From Imbricaverruca yamaguchii (Eukaryota > Arthropoda > Thecostraca > Neoverrucidae): DNA of 64,000 nt. Position 1 is the first letter of the stretch. Each line of letters opens with the position of its first letter. The notes beneath the pieces are model-generated. The model had not been told where the DNA came from. It worked only from the letters and a program-made list of their open reading frames with translations, and searched no databases. The stretch covers positions 833,501 through 897,500 of the forward strand of contig JAOTOL010001476.1 in NCBI GenBank assembly GCA_034440575.1, in the 5' to 3' direction. Shown in pieces: positions 45,766-58,563 of this stretch. The position numbers and the translations under genes were made by a program.

Positions 45766-47055
45766 CACCAGCTGAGGTGCGGTGGATGTCTCCAGGCGCT
45801 AATCTGAGCTCGTTCTCAGGGTGTCGCTGGCCTGCGGTGGCGGGTCGCCAGGGGGTGCGGCCGAGAGAAACGACTGCTGCCGGCACGGTGAAAATTAACG
45901 GGCCAAGTTCAGCGCCAGACACCGTCTGCAGATGCGGCAACAAACAGACTCGGACTGGAGTCAGACTTCAGGGATATCCTGTCACGCAAGCAGAGCAAGT
46001 CACGGAAAGATAGGCAACATCTCTTCTGAGGTATTGGGCATCAAAATAGAAGGGCATTTTGAAGAGAACACATTTGGTATCTATCTCGAAACCGTAGTAC
46101 AACTGAAAATACTTCTGATATTCCGATGCTTTGTTATCCCAAGAGTTTCCATTGAATATAACACAAGCTTAAAATACAACTATGATAACTAGTATGTATT
46201 AAATTATAGTATAGCTTATGATAGTATTAGAAGCTAGTATATTTGACCTATTGCGAGCGGTTGTTACCCCATCAAGCTGCCTGGTTAAATTCACCACTGT
46301 TCCCTGGCATGTCGGGGCTCTTACTTCATGCTGGAGTATGCAATTCATTTGTGGATATCTTGGTGGACACTATGCGGCCAGATGTCAACGTCCATTGCGT
46401 TCATGGTTTGGAATGATAATACTCTCTCCACCCAACGTCACCCGAATGTGCTCGTGTTCTGACACGCGATCAAGCGACAATAAAAACTGCGAGTATTCTT
46501 GAGAAATATCTGCTGAATTCGAGGCTGGGCCCGTGTGCATTGTTCCCGCTTTGAAGCACAGATATGAGCTCAGACTTTGGTAAGTTAATAGCACTTTGTC
46601 ATGGAGTTAAGGCAGCAAATTATGAACTGACAGCCCTGCATGGCATGCTTAGACTAACCTGCTAACAGCTAACGCGCGACGGTCGGCGTGCCGGGCGGTG
46701 TCGACAATTTCATCCTTGTTCGTACGGTGAAGATACTATACTACCGCACTACAGCAACAAGATACCTCGGTGCTCTTCGATAAAAGTAGGCTGAAGCCGA
46801 CACCCTTGCAAAATCAACTTCTCGCCACTCTTAAAATGCCCACCACCCCCACCCAAAGTACAAATTATTTTGTGGAGGAATAAAGTGAAGATAAAACAAT
46901 TCAGTCATCAGGGAAATGTCCTTAGCCCAGTCACAGCCTTCAACACCTAAAAAATCACACAAACCATAACGGAAAAAAATTTGTTAACGTAAATGTTCAC
47001 TTGGCTGCGCCTTGATCGCAAACACTCGCTTTTATACTCAGACATGTAACGTGCT
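45766..47055. other. Intergenic, no gene seen
   Basis: No exon or RNA gene recognised. Confidence 0.45.
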
Positions 47056-47766
47056 CGCTTTAACACGCGCCCTGGAGTGGGGGCGAAATCCGCCTACTCC
47101 TCCGGTTTTTCGGAGATAACTGCCGATTTTACTGGCAGATTTACGCCATTGTTTGTGTACCTGCTTAGAAATGAACAGTACGTTGTTTAGAGAAAGAAAA
47201 ATGAAAATATACCGAAAATTTTTCCAGTTAGGGGTCGGTAAATTCAAAACATTTTATCAGCGCCAGACCACAAATATCGGCGCTGATGCGCTTCCCGTAT
47301 ATTGACAAAAGGAAGTGTTCTTTGCAACACTAGCGACTTGTTTGATATATATTGTTATGCTGCATTATTTTAAAGTCATGTCAGGTCACCGAGGTCAAGT
47401 CAGGTCGAGTTCATGACAGGCTAACACACGCCCTGGAGGGGTGGAGGGCGAAATCAGCCCACCCCTCCGATTTTTCGTATACGACTCCATATTGTACCGG
47501 CCGATATACGAAATTGTTCCGTATCTGCTTAGAAATGACCGGGGCATTGGGTAAAGCAAGAAAAATGAAAATCTGCCGAAAAGTTTTTATGTTATGGTCC
47601 GTTAAAGTTTAATAATAATCGCAGCGCCAGATTACAGAAATCGGCGCTGACCCGCTTCCCGTATATTGGCAAAGGGGAAGTGTTCTTGACAACACTAAGC
47701 GACTTGTTTGATGCATATTGTTATGCTATATACTTTAAAAGTCATGTTAGGTCGCCGATGTCATCA
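47056..47766. repeat. Diverged tandem duplication, ~365-bp units, with two hairpins each
   Basis: 47056-47400 and about 47418-47766 align end to end, sharing cgcttcccgtatattg, ctgcttagaaatga and gcgacttgtttgat. Each unit begins with an HP2 hairpin (47065-47104; 47425-47469) and has a second hairpin in which CAGCGCC pairs perfectly with GGCGCTG (at about 47261 and 47623). Much single-base divergence but intact hairpins suggests an old duplication of a structured element. Confidence 0.8.
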
Positions 47767-48326
47767 TGACAGGCTAATGGAACTAAACTTGGTCAACTAG
47801 AATGTTGTCATAAATGGAAATGACTGGCATGTGATTGATGTCACATTGCATGTTACTCCCTGCACATCCGGAAATCCACTGTTTGTCATTGTGTGCCTAA
47901 GCGTTTCTATACTTCATTCATGTATTTCACTTCTTTCTTTGCGAATCCGATTGTGAGAGCCGACCAACTGAGCAGGCAGGTGGGCAGGTAACTGGAGCAG
48001 GTAATGACCTGATAAAGTGCTCCTATATAGGTGACCTGAGGTCAAATGGCGGATCTGGGATATGTATTGCGTCATTAGTAATGTCAAAAGCATCATCAAT
48101 GGCAATTTTGGAGCATGTAAACACAATCACAGCGAACCATAACAATGACAAGCCAAGCCACGCAAAACCGTAAAATTGCGCTATTTTGACCTCATTTGAC
48201 CTTACAGGTATATACAGGACCTTACAGGTACCTAAGGTCACGAAATTTGCACACAATAGAGTTAACTATCGTGCCCATTCACCTTGCTAATTTCGTCGCT
48301 CTAGCCTTAATGGGAGCCGAGATCTT
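47767..48326. other. Spacer, no gene seen
   Basis: A 77-codon minus-strand frame (48023-48256) has a hydrophobic stretch FAWLGLSLLWFAVIVF, but I recognise no family and no supporting splice pattern. Confidence 0.35.
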
Positions 48327-48365
48327 AGGGGGGTGGAATCCGCCCCCCTCCCTCCAGTGCGCGTA
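48327..48365 (+). repeat. Hairpin family HP2, plus-strand copy
   Basis: AGGGGGGTGG, gaatc core, CGCCCCCCTCC, then ctccagtgcgcgta. The arms are complementary but differ from those of the copies at 16554 and 47425, as expected if pairing rather than sequence is kept. A related ccctccagggcgcgtgg lies at 48378-48392. Confidence 0.6.
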
Positions 48366-49374
48366 AATTTCAGAGGCCCTCCAGGGCGCGTGGTAAAGGC
48401 TTTATGGTCTTTATGGTCTGTCCTTTATGGTCCGGCACGCCTAAAAAAGTCGCTTTTCCTTCCCACAAATGATGCCTCCATGACACATTGAGTAGCCTAT
48501 ACCTCAGCCTACCTCCACCAGCCCCGTGCTCCCTGCACGGATGGATGTATCCCCGTGCTCCCTGCACCGCCAGCCTTGGCGGCACTGCTGCTCGGACGCC
48601 ACCGTGCGGGTGCGTGCCGATTTGTGCCAATCGTATGCAGCGCGGACGTTTCACCAGCGCGGGCCAGCACAGCCGCCCTGGCGGCGGCGGCGGGCTGGAC
48701 AGGCGGACGGAGCCTCGGGCGTCGCTGGTTTCTCTCGGAATGAGTGGAGGGCTGAGAGGCGGAGTTTGCGGGGCTGCCGCGTGAGGTGATGTCTTGTTAA
48801 GTCATAAAGTCATGAAGTCATAACGTCGTGAACCCTTTCGCCTGCAATCTGCGCGTTTTTCTCGCCGTCGGAAGTTTTCGCCGCGCCTTTCGTTCGCTCG
48901 CGTCGTTTCGAAACGATCACGTGGGGAGTGTCCGCGGCTCAACGGCTCCCTCACGCGATCAAAGCTTCAGCACTTGCACGGCAGAGTGAAGCCGCTGTCC
49001 GAATCGCGCAGCCACCTGGTGTCTACTGTTCGCAACCCGGTGGCGACGTGGAGCCATCAGTCGGTGCGCGTCAATGCAGATTCACGAAGGCCAACCGGGT
49101 TTGAACCCGGCGAGCATCGCTCACGTCGCCGATAGCGCCGCTCAGAAGGTCACCGCCTCCACTCCCTGACCGCCGGCTCCCGTTCCCGGTCGAGAAGTGC
49201 CCTTCGGAAGGGCGCCGTCGCCACTTCGTACCCACCCGTCCTCGCCGCCACGCGCACAATCGCCCGCGGGCATGTCACCGGCCAGAGCCGTGCCGGTCTG
49301 ACGTGGCGCGAACGTGACCAGAAACGACAGCCGCGCGCGAGCCGGGCCCGACCACTTTCTCTCGGCGCCGGCCC
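48366..49374. other. GC-rich, CpG-rich region with tRNA-like B box
   Basis: 48540-49330 is CpG-dense and could be a promoter region, but no first exon is visible. On the minus strand at about 49110-49095, ccgggttcaaacccgg resembles a tRNA T arm with a 6-base loop. The rest of a tRNA is not convincing. Confidence 0.35.
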
Positions 49375-49665
49375 CAGCTGGGCCGGTCCGAGTTACAGAG
49401 AGCTGCGCCGGTCCGAGTTACAGGGAGCTGGGACGGTCCGAGTCATTGGGAGCTGGGCTGGTCACTGCGAGCTGGGCCAGTTACAGGGAGCTGGGCCGGT
49501 CCGAGTCATTGGGAGCTGGGCCGGTCACGGGGAGCTGGGCTGGTCACTGCGAGCTGGGACGGTCACTGCGAGCTGGGCCGGCCACTGGGAGCTGGACCGG
49601 TCACTGGGAGCTGGACCGGTCACAGGGAGCTGGGCCTGTCACAGGGGCTGGGTCTGTCCGCGTCA
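49375..49665. repeat. Irregular minisatellite around gagctgggccggtc
   Basis: gagctgggccggtc and gagctggaccggtcac blocks recur every ~18-37 bp with several joint types. Clear at the centre, ragged at both ends. Confidence 0.82.
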
Positions 49666-51457
49666 CTAGACCTGGTATGGCCAGAACCGTGGTACCGTCG
49701 TAGACACCGGACTAATGAAAGTGAGATAGCGATTGAATAAGAAATAGGGGGAGCAGGACAAGAGGTGAGCATGCTTCCGTGCTTTCTTCCAATGTCGTAC
49801 TGTAAGTGCTCCAGCTGTACACGAATCCTATCAACACCGATTGAAAAACAACCACTTGGACATTATGCGCACTCGGTAACATTTTTGATTTAGCTATGTG
49901 TGGTTGAAAGAAAATCCAGGATGCAATGAAAACAAATTATCTTAGTCTTAGGAAGAGTTATCGTGATCGACCATTGCGCGACTAAAGACGTCGCGTGGAA
50001 AATAGCCACGCAATTAATCGAGAGCTTGAACGAAAAGAGGTAACCTCGCCGAAACCTAGCATATTTCATACCAACAGCTCCGTTTCGCAGTTTTGCTGGA
50101 CTTCCAAACCTGATGCTTTGAAGTTCCAATGTAATCCCAAGCCACCGCGGGTATGCCCAATGCTAAGAGGTGTAACTGTAATCCCACCTGTATCGCCGAC
50201 AGGAGCCTGACCTGAGTGAAATCTAACGCAGTTTATCAGGTTCTCGTTTTCTAAGCTGACGACGACGTCGTCGTCGTCATGAAGTTGGAAAGTGAGTGCG
50301 TGTGGGATGGGAGTGGTGGAATTTTCCCTGATGGTGTGCGAACCGGTACCACTAAGTATCGCAAACCTCTGGACCTGTTTCCCGTCTTCCCTGGTCGATG
50401 CCCATACGTAGCAGCCGACTTCAATCGACGTAATTTCAATCTACCGCGTTCATCTATGCGCCGACCAAGCAAACAGTGGCACCTGGCCGCAGTCGTACCA
50501 GGGAGCCCTGTCGGCCCTGCTCGCTGGTGTGCACCACGTCGGCGCTTCCAGGCCCCGCCGCGGCCGGGAGAAGCCAACAACACCGGCGCAACAAGGCCAG
50601 TCGTTCCGGTCGAGCCGGCACGGCTGGACTGCTGCTGGCACAGGAGGCCGGCAGCCAGTCAATCGAATCAAGACCAGTGGCGTCCAAGTCTGCACTCGAC
50701 GCAATACTAGACAATAGACCAGACACTAGACAAGATACTAGACAAGATTCTGGACGAAGGGTAGCTACAGTCTAAGCCTCTGTAGCTGAACGCTCTTATA
50801 AATCTGCATATTTGACTTCGGCCTTGACCGAAATCATGTGTGATTTCGGTACGTTGTGAACAAGTGAACTTCATATTGATCATTTTGTTGTTTATAATGA
50901 ACATCAAAATTGCTGCACAGTAATACAAAATTAAATGATTGGGACCGCAAGCAGGTAAAGCATTATCCCCGTTCATTTCAGCATCAGGTAGCCAAACTCG
51001 TCTCAAGCCCGTTGAGACGAGCCAGCACAAACCTCAAACTGCACAGACCTCCGATAACACAAACCTCAGACCCTGCAGAATGCAGTCTGGCATGAGGCAT
51101 CACCATCACGCCGATTCCCGTCTCCATGGCGACAGCAGTCACATGGAGACAGCTGTCCGCCAGACGACTGGCGAGAGGCGACATAGCATACAGCACGTCT
51201 CTCAGCCCACAGCGATGGCGACCAAGTTTTCAGCCCCCTACACTGGCGACCCTTCACCGGGAACGAGGTCGCCGAGAGGCTGGCGACGCGTGCGGGCAGA
51301 CGGACGGGTGACGTGTCGATACCCGGCGGCCACCGGAATGTCGGCCCGGCCGCCGACGTTGCGCCACGCTGTGACGCCACTGTGACGTCATGGGCGCGAG
51401 CCCTGGTCATGTCTGCCGCACGGCGGTGGGTGTTGACAGACCGCTGCCTTCGCTGTG
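49666..51457. other. Intergenic, no gene seen
   Basis: Includes a gacgacgacgtcgtcgtcgt near-palindrome at 50258-50277. Other open frames show no domain. Confidence 0.45.
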
Positions 51458-51962
51458 TCGGTCGGTGGGCAGTTCCACCTCATAGGCTGGTGGGCAGTTC
51501 CACCTCATCGGCTGGTGGGCAGTTCCACCTCATCGGCTGGTGGGCAGTTCCACCTCATCGGCTGGTGGGCAGTTCCACCTCATCGGCTGGTGGGCAGTTC
51601 CACCTCATCGGCTGGTGGGAAGTTCCACCTCATCGGCTGGTGGGCAGTTCCACCTCATCGGCTGGTGGGTAGTTCCACCTCATCGGCTGGTGGGCAGTTC
51701 CACCTCATCGGCTGGTGAGTAGTTCCACATCATCGGCTGGTGGGCAGTTCCACCTCATCGGCTGGTGGGTAGTTCCACCTCATCGGCTGGTGGGTAGTTC
51801 CACCTCATCGGCTGGTGGGCAGTTCCACCTCATCGGCTGGTGTGTAGTTCCACCTCATCGGCTGGTGGGCAGTTCCACCTCATCGGCTGGTGGGCAGTTC
51901 CACCTCATCGGCTGGTGGGTAGTTCCACCTCATCGACCGGGTGGCAGTTCCACCCCATCTGC
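51458..51962. repeat. Minisatellite, 25-bp unit, ~20 copies
   Basis: The unit is gttccacctcatcggctggt plus gggca, or ggta in some copies. Variation is nearly confined to the position before gttcc. The unit contains GGTGGGCAG, identical to the centre of the human hypervariable minisatellite core described by Jeffreys. Confidence 0.95.
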
Positions 51963-52416
51963 TGACCAATCAGGGCATATTTGCCGGTGTGTATTTCCAG
52001 CTGATTGGCTGGTAAGTGAGTCACGTGTATGCCGACAGATGCTCCCACGCCATTAGCCGTACGATTGGTCAAAACTTGCTGACAGCACCACCGTCAGCTG
52101 AGTTAGAACGCCCGGCATGCTTTCTGATTGGCTGGCCAAACGGTGCTCTCGCAAACTGGCGACCCCTGATGACCCCTGGCGACCCCTGGAGCCCCACCGC
52201 GCGTTGGGGACGGTACATGAACATAAGGGTCGAAGAGAGCTCATCGGTCTCGCAAAAACGTAGCGTCGTTTGTTTGTCTTCCGATGACAGTGGTCCCATA
52301 GGACACGGACTCGTGACAAAGTCGGGCCCGTGACAAAGTTGACGGTTGGTTTTGAAGTTGCGCAATCATAAGGTAATGGCTGGGATATTTTAAAGATATT
52401 GTATGTCTATGAGTGT

Positions 52417-52499
<83 letters not shown>

Positions 52500-53049
52500 A
52501 TATATATATATATATGTATATATAAATATATATAAATATATATATAACATGCAAAACAAGCGAAGGCTTTTGTGAACTATTTCTTTGAAAACGTGCTATA
52601 CATTGCTAAATACTAGGTGGAAAGAAGCTTCTTCAACATGGACCTCTTTTAACCTCTGTAGAAGTATTGTTCGATGTAACGAATGGAAGTAATCGTCGAA
52701 ACAAATATATTAACTTAGACTTGTAAGTACTCACTCACATTCCGATGGCTCTTGCATACATGCAAACGCTGTTCAATCAGTATTAACTTGACACATGCCG
52801 GTTTTCTCTATCAGATATGCATGGGTGATGTCATGTCACTTGATTTTTAGCATGTGATGAAAGGTGGACAAAGCAGGTGATTTCACCATAAATGATCAAA
52901 TGAACACCACTTCTGCTCAGGCCTATCATCTCATTTACCATTAACCCATGAAGGTGAATATTGTTATATGACACATTTGCCGCCACACAGCCTCAATATC
53001 AGCCGATGTTTGCGGGAAATGAAATATTCTGAGCCACCATGCTAAACCT
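51963..53049. other. Spacer with long (TA)n run
   Basis: (TA)n at about 52421-52491 and, after a short tgtgtgtg break, to about 52545. Otherwise AT-rich unique sequence without exons. Confidence 0.6.
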
Positions 53050-53735
53050 AGACCAACCTGGGCCACTCCCATCATGTCTGGGATGGCCACCATGACGACC
53101 CGGTATGGCTACCTAGACCGCCCCTGACCTACTCCCGTCATTTCTGGGGTGGCCACCATGACGACCCGGTATAGCTACCTAGACCGCCCCTGACCCACTC
53201 CCATCATGTCTGGGGTGGCCACCATGACGACCCGGTATAGCTACCTAGACCGCCCCTGACCCACTCCCATCATGTCTGGGGTGGCCACCATGACGACCCG
53301 GTATAGCTACCTAGACCGCCCCTGACCCACTCCCATCATGTCTGGGGTGGCCACCATGACGACCCGGTATGGCTACCTAGACTGCCCCTGACCCACTCCC
53401 ATCATGTCTGGGATGGCCACCATGACGACCCGGTATGGCTACCTAGACCGCCCCTGACCCACTCCTGTCATGTCTGGGGTGGCCACCATGACGACCCGGT
53501 ATGGCTACCTAGACTGCCCCTGACCCACTCCCATCATGTCTGGGATGGCCACCATGACGACCCGGTATGGCTACCTAGACTGCCCCTGACCCACTCCCAT
53601 CATGTCTGGGGTGGCCACCATGACGACCCGGTATGGCTACCTAGACCGCCCCTGACCCACTCCTGTCATGTCTGGGGTGGCCACCATGACCGACCCGGTA
53701 TGGCTACTTAGACTGCCCCCTGACCCACTCCCGCA
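53050..53735. repeat. Minisatellite, 66-bp unit, ~10 copies
   Basis: The unit has gaccgcccctgacccactcc, catcatgtctggggtggcca, ccatgacgacccggtatggc and tacct blocks. The starts 53116, 53182 and 53248 are exactly 66 apart. Each unit contains GCCACCATGACG, a perfect Kozak context, followed by an 11-codon frame and stop. No known peptide is recognised. Confidence 0.95.
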
Positions 53736-54405
53736 CTGTTGGGACGATCACAATATCCACCCGGTACAGTTGATCCCGGAAGCTGTCAAGGTCGCCGGGT
53801 CATTGCAAGGTCACGAGGTCAGCAGGCAGCGCAGGCCGGCGCCAAAGGCCAGTCGGTTCCTGGTCGGAGATCGAAGATTGGCCATTGACTGGAGTGTTTG
53901 GCCAGCCGAAGCGCTGTGTGAAGGGCGGCAGAGTTTCTAACGGGCGGTGGTGACGGCCGAGCGTGAATTGTTGGCTGCTAATGACGAGGCAGACAACAAG
54001 ACGATGTCTCCAGTTTCTATTATCCGCATGCTATTGTAATTGCTAGAGGAGAGGCTGTCGCTTGGTTCTTTAGGAATTGAACCGTCCATGAAGTAAGCAG
54101 TGCGGCTGTTGCCGAGTGCGTCATCCGACAGCGAGTGCATCAAGCATTGGCCTCCAACGGTCTAAATATATACAGAGTTGACGCAGTCCGTCCAGCCAAA
54201 CGGCGCAAGTTTTTCGCATCGCAAATCATCCTAAACTGCCTCATGCTCGCCTGGTATCAATTTCACCGGATGTCAGTTGCTCTGACGAGCTCACTTGCCG
54301 CTGAATAAAAGTGAAAAGCAGTGGCGCGTCACTTCATGTGAACGTAATTCTGACGCTAATGCAGCGTAAGTGGTGCGAGTGGGTGCGTAGGTGTGTGTGT
54401 GTGTG

Positions 54406-54472
<67 letters not shown>

Positions 54473-56782
54473 GTGTGTGTGCGTGCGAGAGAGATACCAC
54501 AATATTCTACCAATATAAATACGAACAACAATATACGTGAGGAATAACACGGAACAATAAGCCATACAGACATCCATACCATTACAAAAGATGGGAGTGC
54601 GAGTGTTGATGTCTGAACATTATTTGGAGAGGGGCGCAATGCATGAAGGCAATGGTCGGGCCCAATTGGATTTGTGGGCATCCTACATAGGTCCCATGCT
54701 AAAGGTTGAAATTATTTGTGAGCAAAGCCACATTGAGCGGCACTCGCCCCCTCAAAAGTATATAAAACAACACCCCTTGATGAGAGGATGCACTGTACGT
54801 ACAATGTTCCATTGATGCATAGGTGAGGTCAAAGTACTGGTCAATGAGAAGGGATGACTTGCATGTTGTCCTAGTGTGCTTCCACCACTAATTGAGATGA
54901 CACTTTTCTTAGTCGGGTAGCGAGTTCTGGAAATGACTGCGATGGAACTCACGAGAAAACCGAGCCCAAAATGAAGAAGAGGGAGAGCATTCAAGGCATG
55001 CTCTGATGGATGTCTCCACCACGGCCCGCTCGACTCTTCTTGACCTCGTAATGTCCAACAAATTTTCAGAACAATGCGAAGTAACTGGTAAGCGCTATTT
55101 GTTTCTCCACGACCACAACTGGAACTAACTGGGGTCTCACAAGAGAATCCTCGTGAAAAAATGGCTGCGTAATGCGAACACAATGTGGACAGGATAGCTG
55201 CTCACATAGTCCGCTCAACTTTTGTTCATGTTTCTGCTGCACTAAAAATAATTCCGAGGTCGCCTCGCCTGGACTTTCCCTGATGTTTGCGTTTTGCTTC
55301 CGACAACCTTGAATCTAGAACGAGCTTCAAATGTGCATTGTTCAGTGTATCATTGCACAGCTATTGTCATGCAGTTAGCATGACGTTTATTTCATACACA
55401 AAAAACAGCTAGCTCCCATGAATATTACAAAGTGGTGCTTCAAAGTGACCTAGAATTCCAAGTAAGAATCTTAGTGTTTTAAGTACTATCCATTGTGCAT
55501 TGCATAGTGCTTGATATGGGGTGATGCTAGCGGGGATGTCACCACCTTGTCTTGCTTGCTTGTTCGTCAACTGCATGCTCATGCAGCAGTTGCCGCTACT
55601 GAATGTTTGGCAGCAAGGGCTAAACGAGACGTATGGAAGCGCATCGACAATCTGAGATCGTCATCAATGCGACAGAAGTCATGCTTAAAAAAACGGTGCC
55701 AAACCGATGTAAAACCGGTGCAACTATCGCAGAAAAAAACCTGGCCACACGCCCATCGCCACGCACCCTTCCTTCGCAGAATGAGTTCACCCCGATGTCT
55801 TTACCCCTCCAGATAATACTCGAGAGGACACTCAAGAGACCAACTCAAAGCACATTTCAGAACACACCATGGAGTGACGGTCAAAAACTCGGGTCGCATG
55901 CTGGGATGGGTGGTCAACTCTCTGACTCCACTCCAGGGCACACTCTAGAGTGCCGGTCAAAACTCGGGCGGAGTGCCCGGGCGGGAGGTTAACTCTCATA
56001 TCCCACTCCGAAGTCAGGGGGGGGGCATATACGACCACCAGGGCGGACAATGAGGAGACGATGGTCCGACACCTCACAGGCTGCGGTGGCCGAGAGGTGG
56101 CTTATGCCACAGTCATCAAACGACTGCAAGTTGCATTTCTAACGAGGGCAAGCTACTACTAAAGGTTCACTTCATGATGTCACACACTCGATGCAGCCAT
56201 CCCTCACGGAGCACCACACAGATGGCCTGCCGAGGGTCTGGTGCGCCGGCGTCCTAGCTGTCCAGCGCTCGGCCAGGTGGTAATTTCCCACCGGCGGGAG
56301 TGATGGGGCAGCTGGCGAGTGAAGCATTGCACGCGCATGTTTGGCAGGAAAGCATCTCCTACCGCTACGGCTTGACCTGAGCTCTCGTCGACCGTGGCAT
56401 GCTCGTGCTGGGTCGAACAGGCGTTTTCGAAAAGACGCGGCTCATCTGGTCTTGCAAAGCCTGAAGTGCCAGTTCACTTTCGCCACCAGACTGCGATTAT
56501 TTTTGTAAATATCTGCTTCAGGTATCGCAAAATCCACACTAGTCCCCACAATCCTCTAGTGAAAGTATTACACCAGCCGAGCTGGCATTCCTGAAATCAT
56601 TGAACGGATTACCAAGACCACTAACTAATCCCGGAAGTCAATAGATTCATCAAGCCATCGTGCTCTCGCCTCGATTAGCTTTGACTGAAACCAATAAAAG
56701 TAAATGATGTCTTATATAAGGAGGACACGTTGAGTTTTGTTTACAAGTTTGTGGATATGTAGTGTCCAACCACTTGATGAAA
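53736..56782. other. Intergenic, microsatellite and minor repeats
   Basis: A mixed (GT)n/(CT)n run lies at 54394-54494. A ~77-bp segment with ggtcaaaactcggg is present twice at 55870-56010. A DR2-type pair of AGGTCA half-sites lies at 53808-53821. No supported exon; a 143-codon minus frame (54752-55183) has no recognisable domain. Confidence 0.5.
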
Positions 56783-57216
56783 GACATAAAGACATAAAAG
56801 ATTAGTGCAACTATGAGCCACAAGGGCCCTTCTTGGTTGCACTCTGTACACTGAACCAGTTGCCCACCAAATCTGCCAATTAGCCCTCCCTGTAATACTG
56901 AAAAGCAAGCCCTCTATTCTTATAATGATTGTCTATGCTGTTTTTAAACATGTTCAATGTGCTGCTACTGACAATGTTTTCTGGCAGCTGGTTCCAGTGT
57001 TCATACTACCCTGTTGGTGAAGAAAGTTTGCCTTACCCTTGTTCTGCTGTGGTTAACTTTAATTTTGAATTTATGACCTCTAATTGCATCATTTCTGCTC
57101 AATTCAAACATTTCCCCAAGGTATCCCCTCTCCAGACCATGGACAAATTTAAAGACCTCGATGAGATCTCCTCTCAGCCTTCTATATCTAAGTGAAAAGA
57201 TATTCAATTTCTTCCT
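56783..57216 (-). mobile_element. Second copy of the CR1-like 3' end
   Basis: Collinear with 16804-17236. It has the same terminal TTTATGTC units (56783-56798), the same 3' untranslated region and the C-terminal coding part with YRRLRGDLIEVFKF and GHKFKIKVNHSRTR. It is truncated at about 57216, so only about 430 bp were copied. The coding part has its own frame break. Two independently truncated copies with one shared 3' end show that a CR1-like family moved in this genome. Confidence 0.92.
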
Positions 57217-58500
57217 TGAAAGAGCTTGAATATATTATCGATATATTTGGAGTCAAAAGTCTTGATACCTGCAGTCTGAAGATAATAATAAATAGCTCAA
57301 AACAAAGTGGCGAGCAGATTCTAACAGCTCTGGTTAAATATGGCCACTCAGTCACAGTCAGAAAAAGCCAGCTCATGCAAATTCGCCTTCAAGTGGCCAT
57401 GAGCTTTTTCTAACAAGCCTTTACAGGACATCGCAATCAAGAGAAACGCTATGGCCAGCCGGAGGGATGGTGTGCTGTGTCGGGCTGATCAAGAGGTCAG
57501 TGGAAGGGATGGTGTGCGGTGTCGGCTGATCAAGAGAAGCGTCATGGCCAGCTGGAGGGATCGTGTTCAGCGTATGGCTGGTCAAGATTGACCGGACGAC
57601 CTTAGTGCTACCGCCGGCCACCTCGTCCTCTTCACCCGGTCCACCCGGCGCCCGGCACCACCAGCTACCGCGCCGACTCCCCGGGTAGCGCGCGGACCGT
57701 GCCGCAATGTCAGCGGCCTGTCAAGAACTATTAAAAACCGGCTGCAATTGAGCGCTGCTGGCGGCATCGTCCGCGTTTCCCCTGTTTTATGCCGCCCATA
57801 TCGGACAAACGCCTGACGTGTTGTGTGGTGCTGACCGTTGTTCGACTAGGCAACACTCCTACTTCTATCAAGTGTAGCAATGCTTCTGCACGGGCTACGG
57901 ATAATTCGATATGTCCACATGCACCATTTACTTACAACTGATAACAACATCCCAAAGAAGCTGATCAATACTTGTCATGTGACGCAAGGGCCATACTTTG
58001 AAACGTCAACTTGCTGCCGTCTTGCTACACGATGTGGGATGTGGCCGCTGTTATGTAGGTTACCGCTAGTGCTTGAAGATAAGCGGACATAATAAAGATT
58101 GCGTTTTTTTTAAAGGAACCTGGGCGGTTCACTGATACATCTGTAAGTGAATCACATTTCGGGTGGCTCCTGGTAATGCTTGATGTGTGTTGTTTTATAT
58201 CATATTAAGGGACAAGCGACCCTCAATGTTGAGTTTTTCCCCTCCCCCAATATTGCTCAAAGGTTAACGCCCCTGCCTCAAGGCGTGTTTGCAGAGGTTT
58301 TTCGGAAATAAAGCCAGACATGCATTTGTTCCATGTCGGTATTCCTTTAAGTGTATTTTCAGTTCCAATGTCATGAACCTGAAGAGATCTGGGATTTGGT
58401 TCGGATTGGTTTGATGCAGTCACATGTAGTGGATTGCATAACTGGAAATTTAAAGCACTAAGAATACCACATACACACACACATACATACACACCCACAC

Positions 58501-58563
<63 letters not shown>

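Noticed and set aside
43722..45943. Cys/Trp-rich proteins of 636-684 residues on the minus strand
   Set aside because: All three minus frames are open across the ~41-bp array with equivalent repeats, as expected from repeat arithmetic, and there is no domain or splice context.
48023..48256. Small membrane protein with one hydrophobic segment
   Set aside because: Only 77 codons, no homology I recognise, and it lies beside a decayed repeat element.
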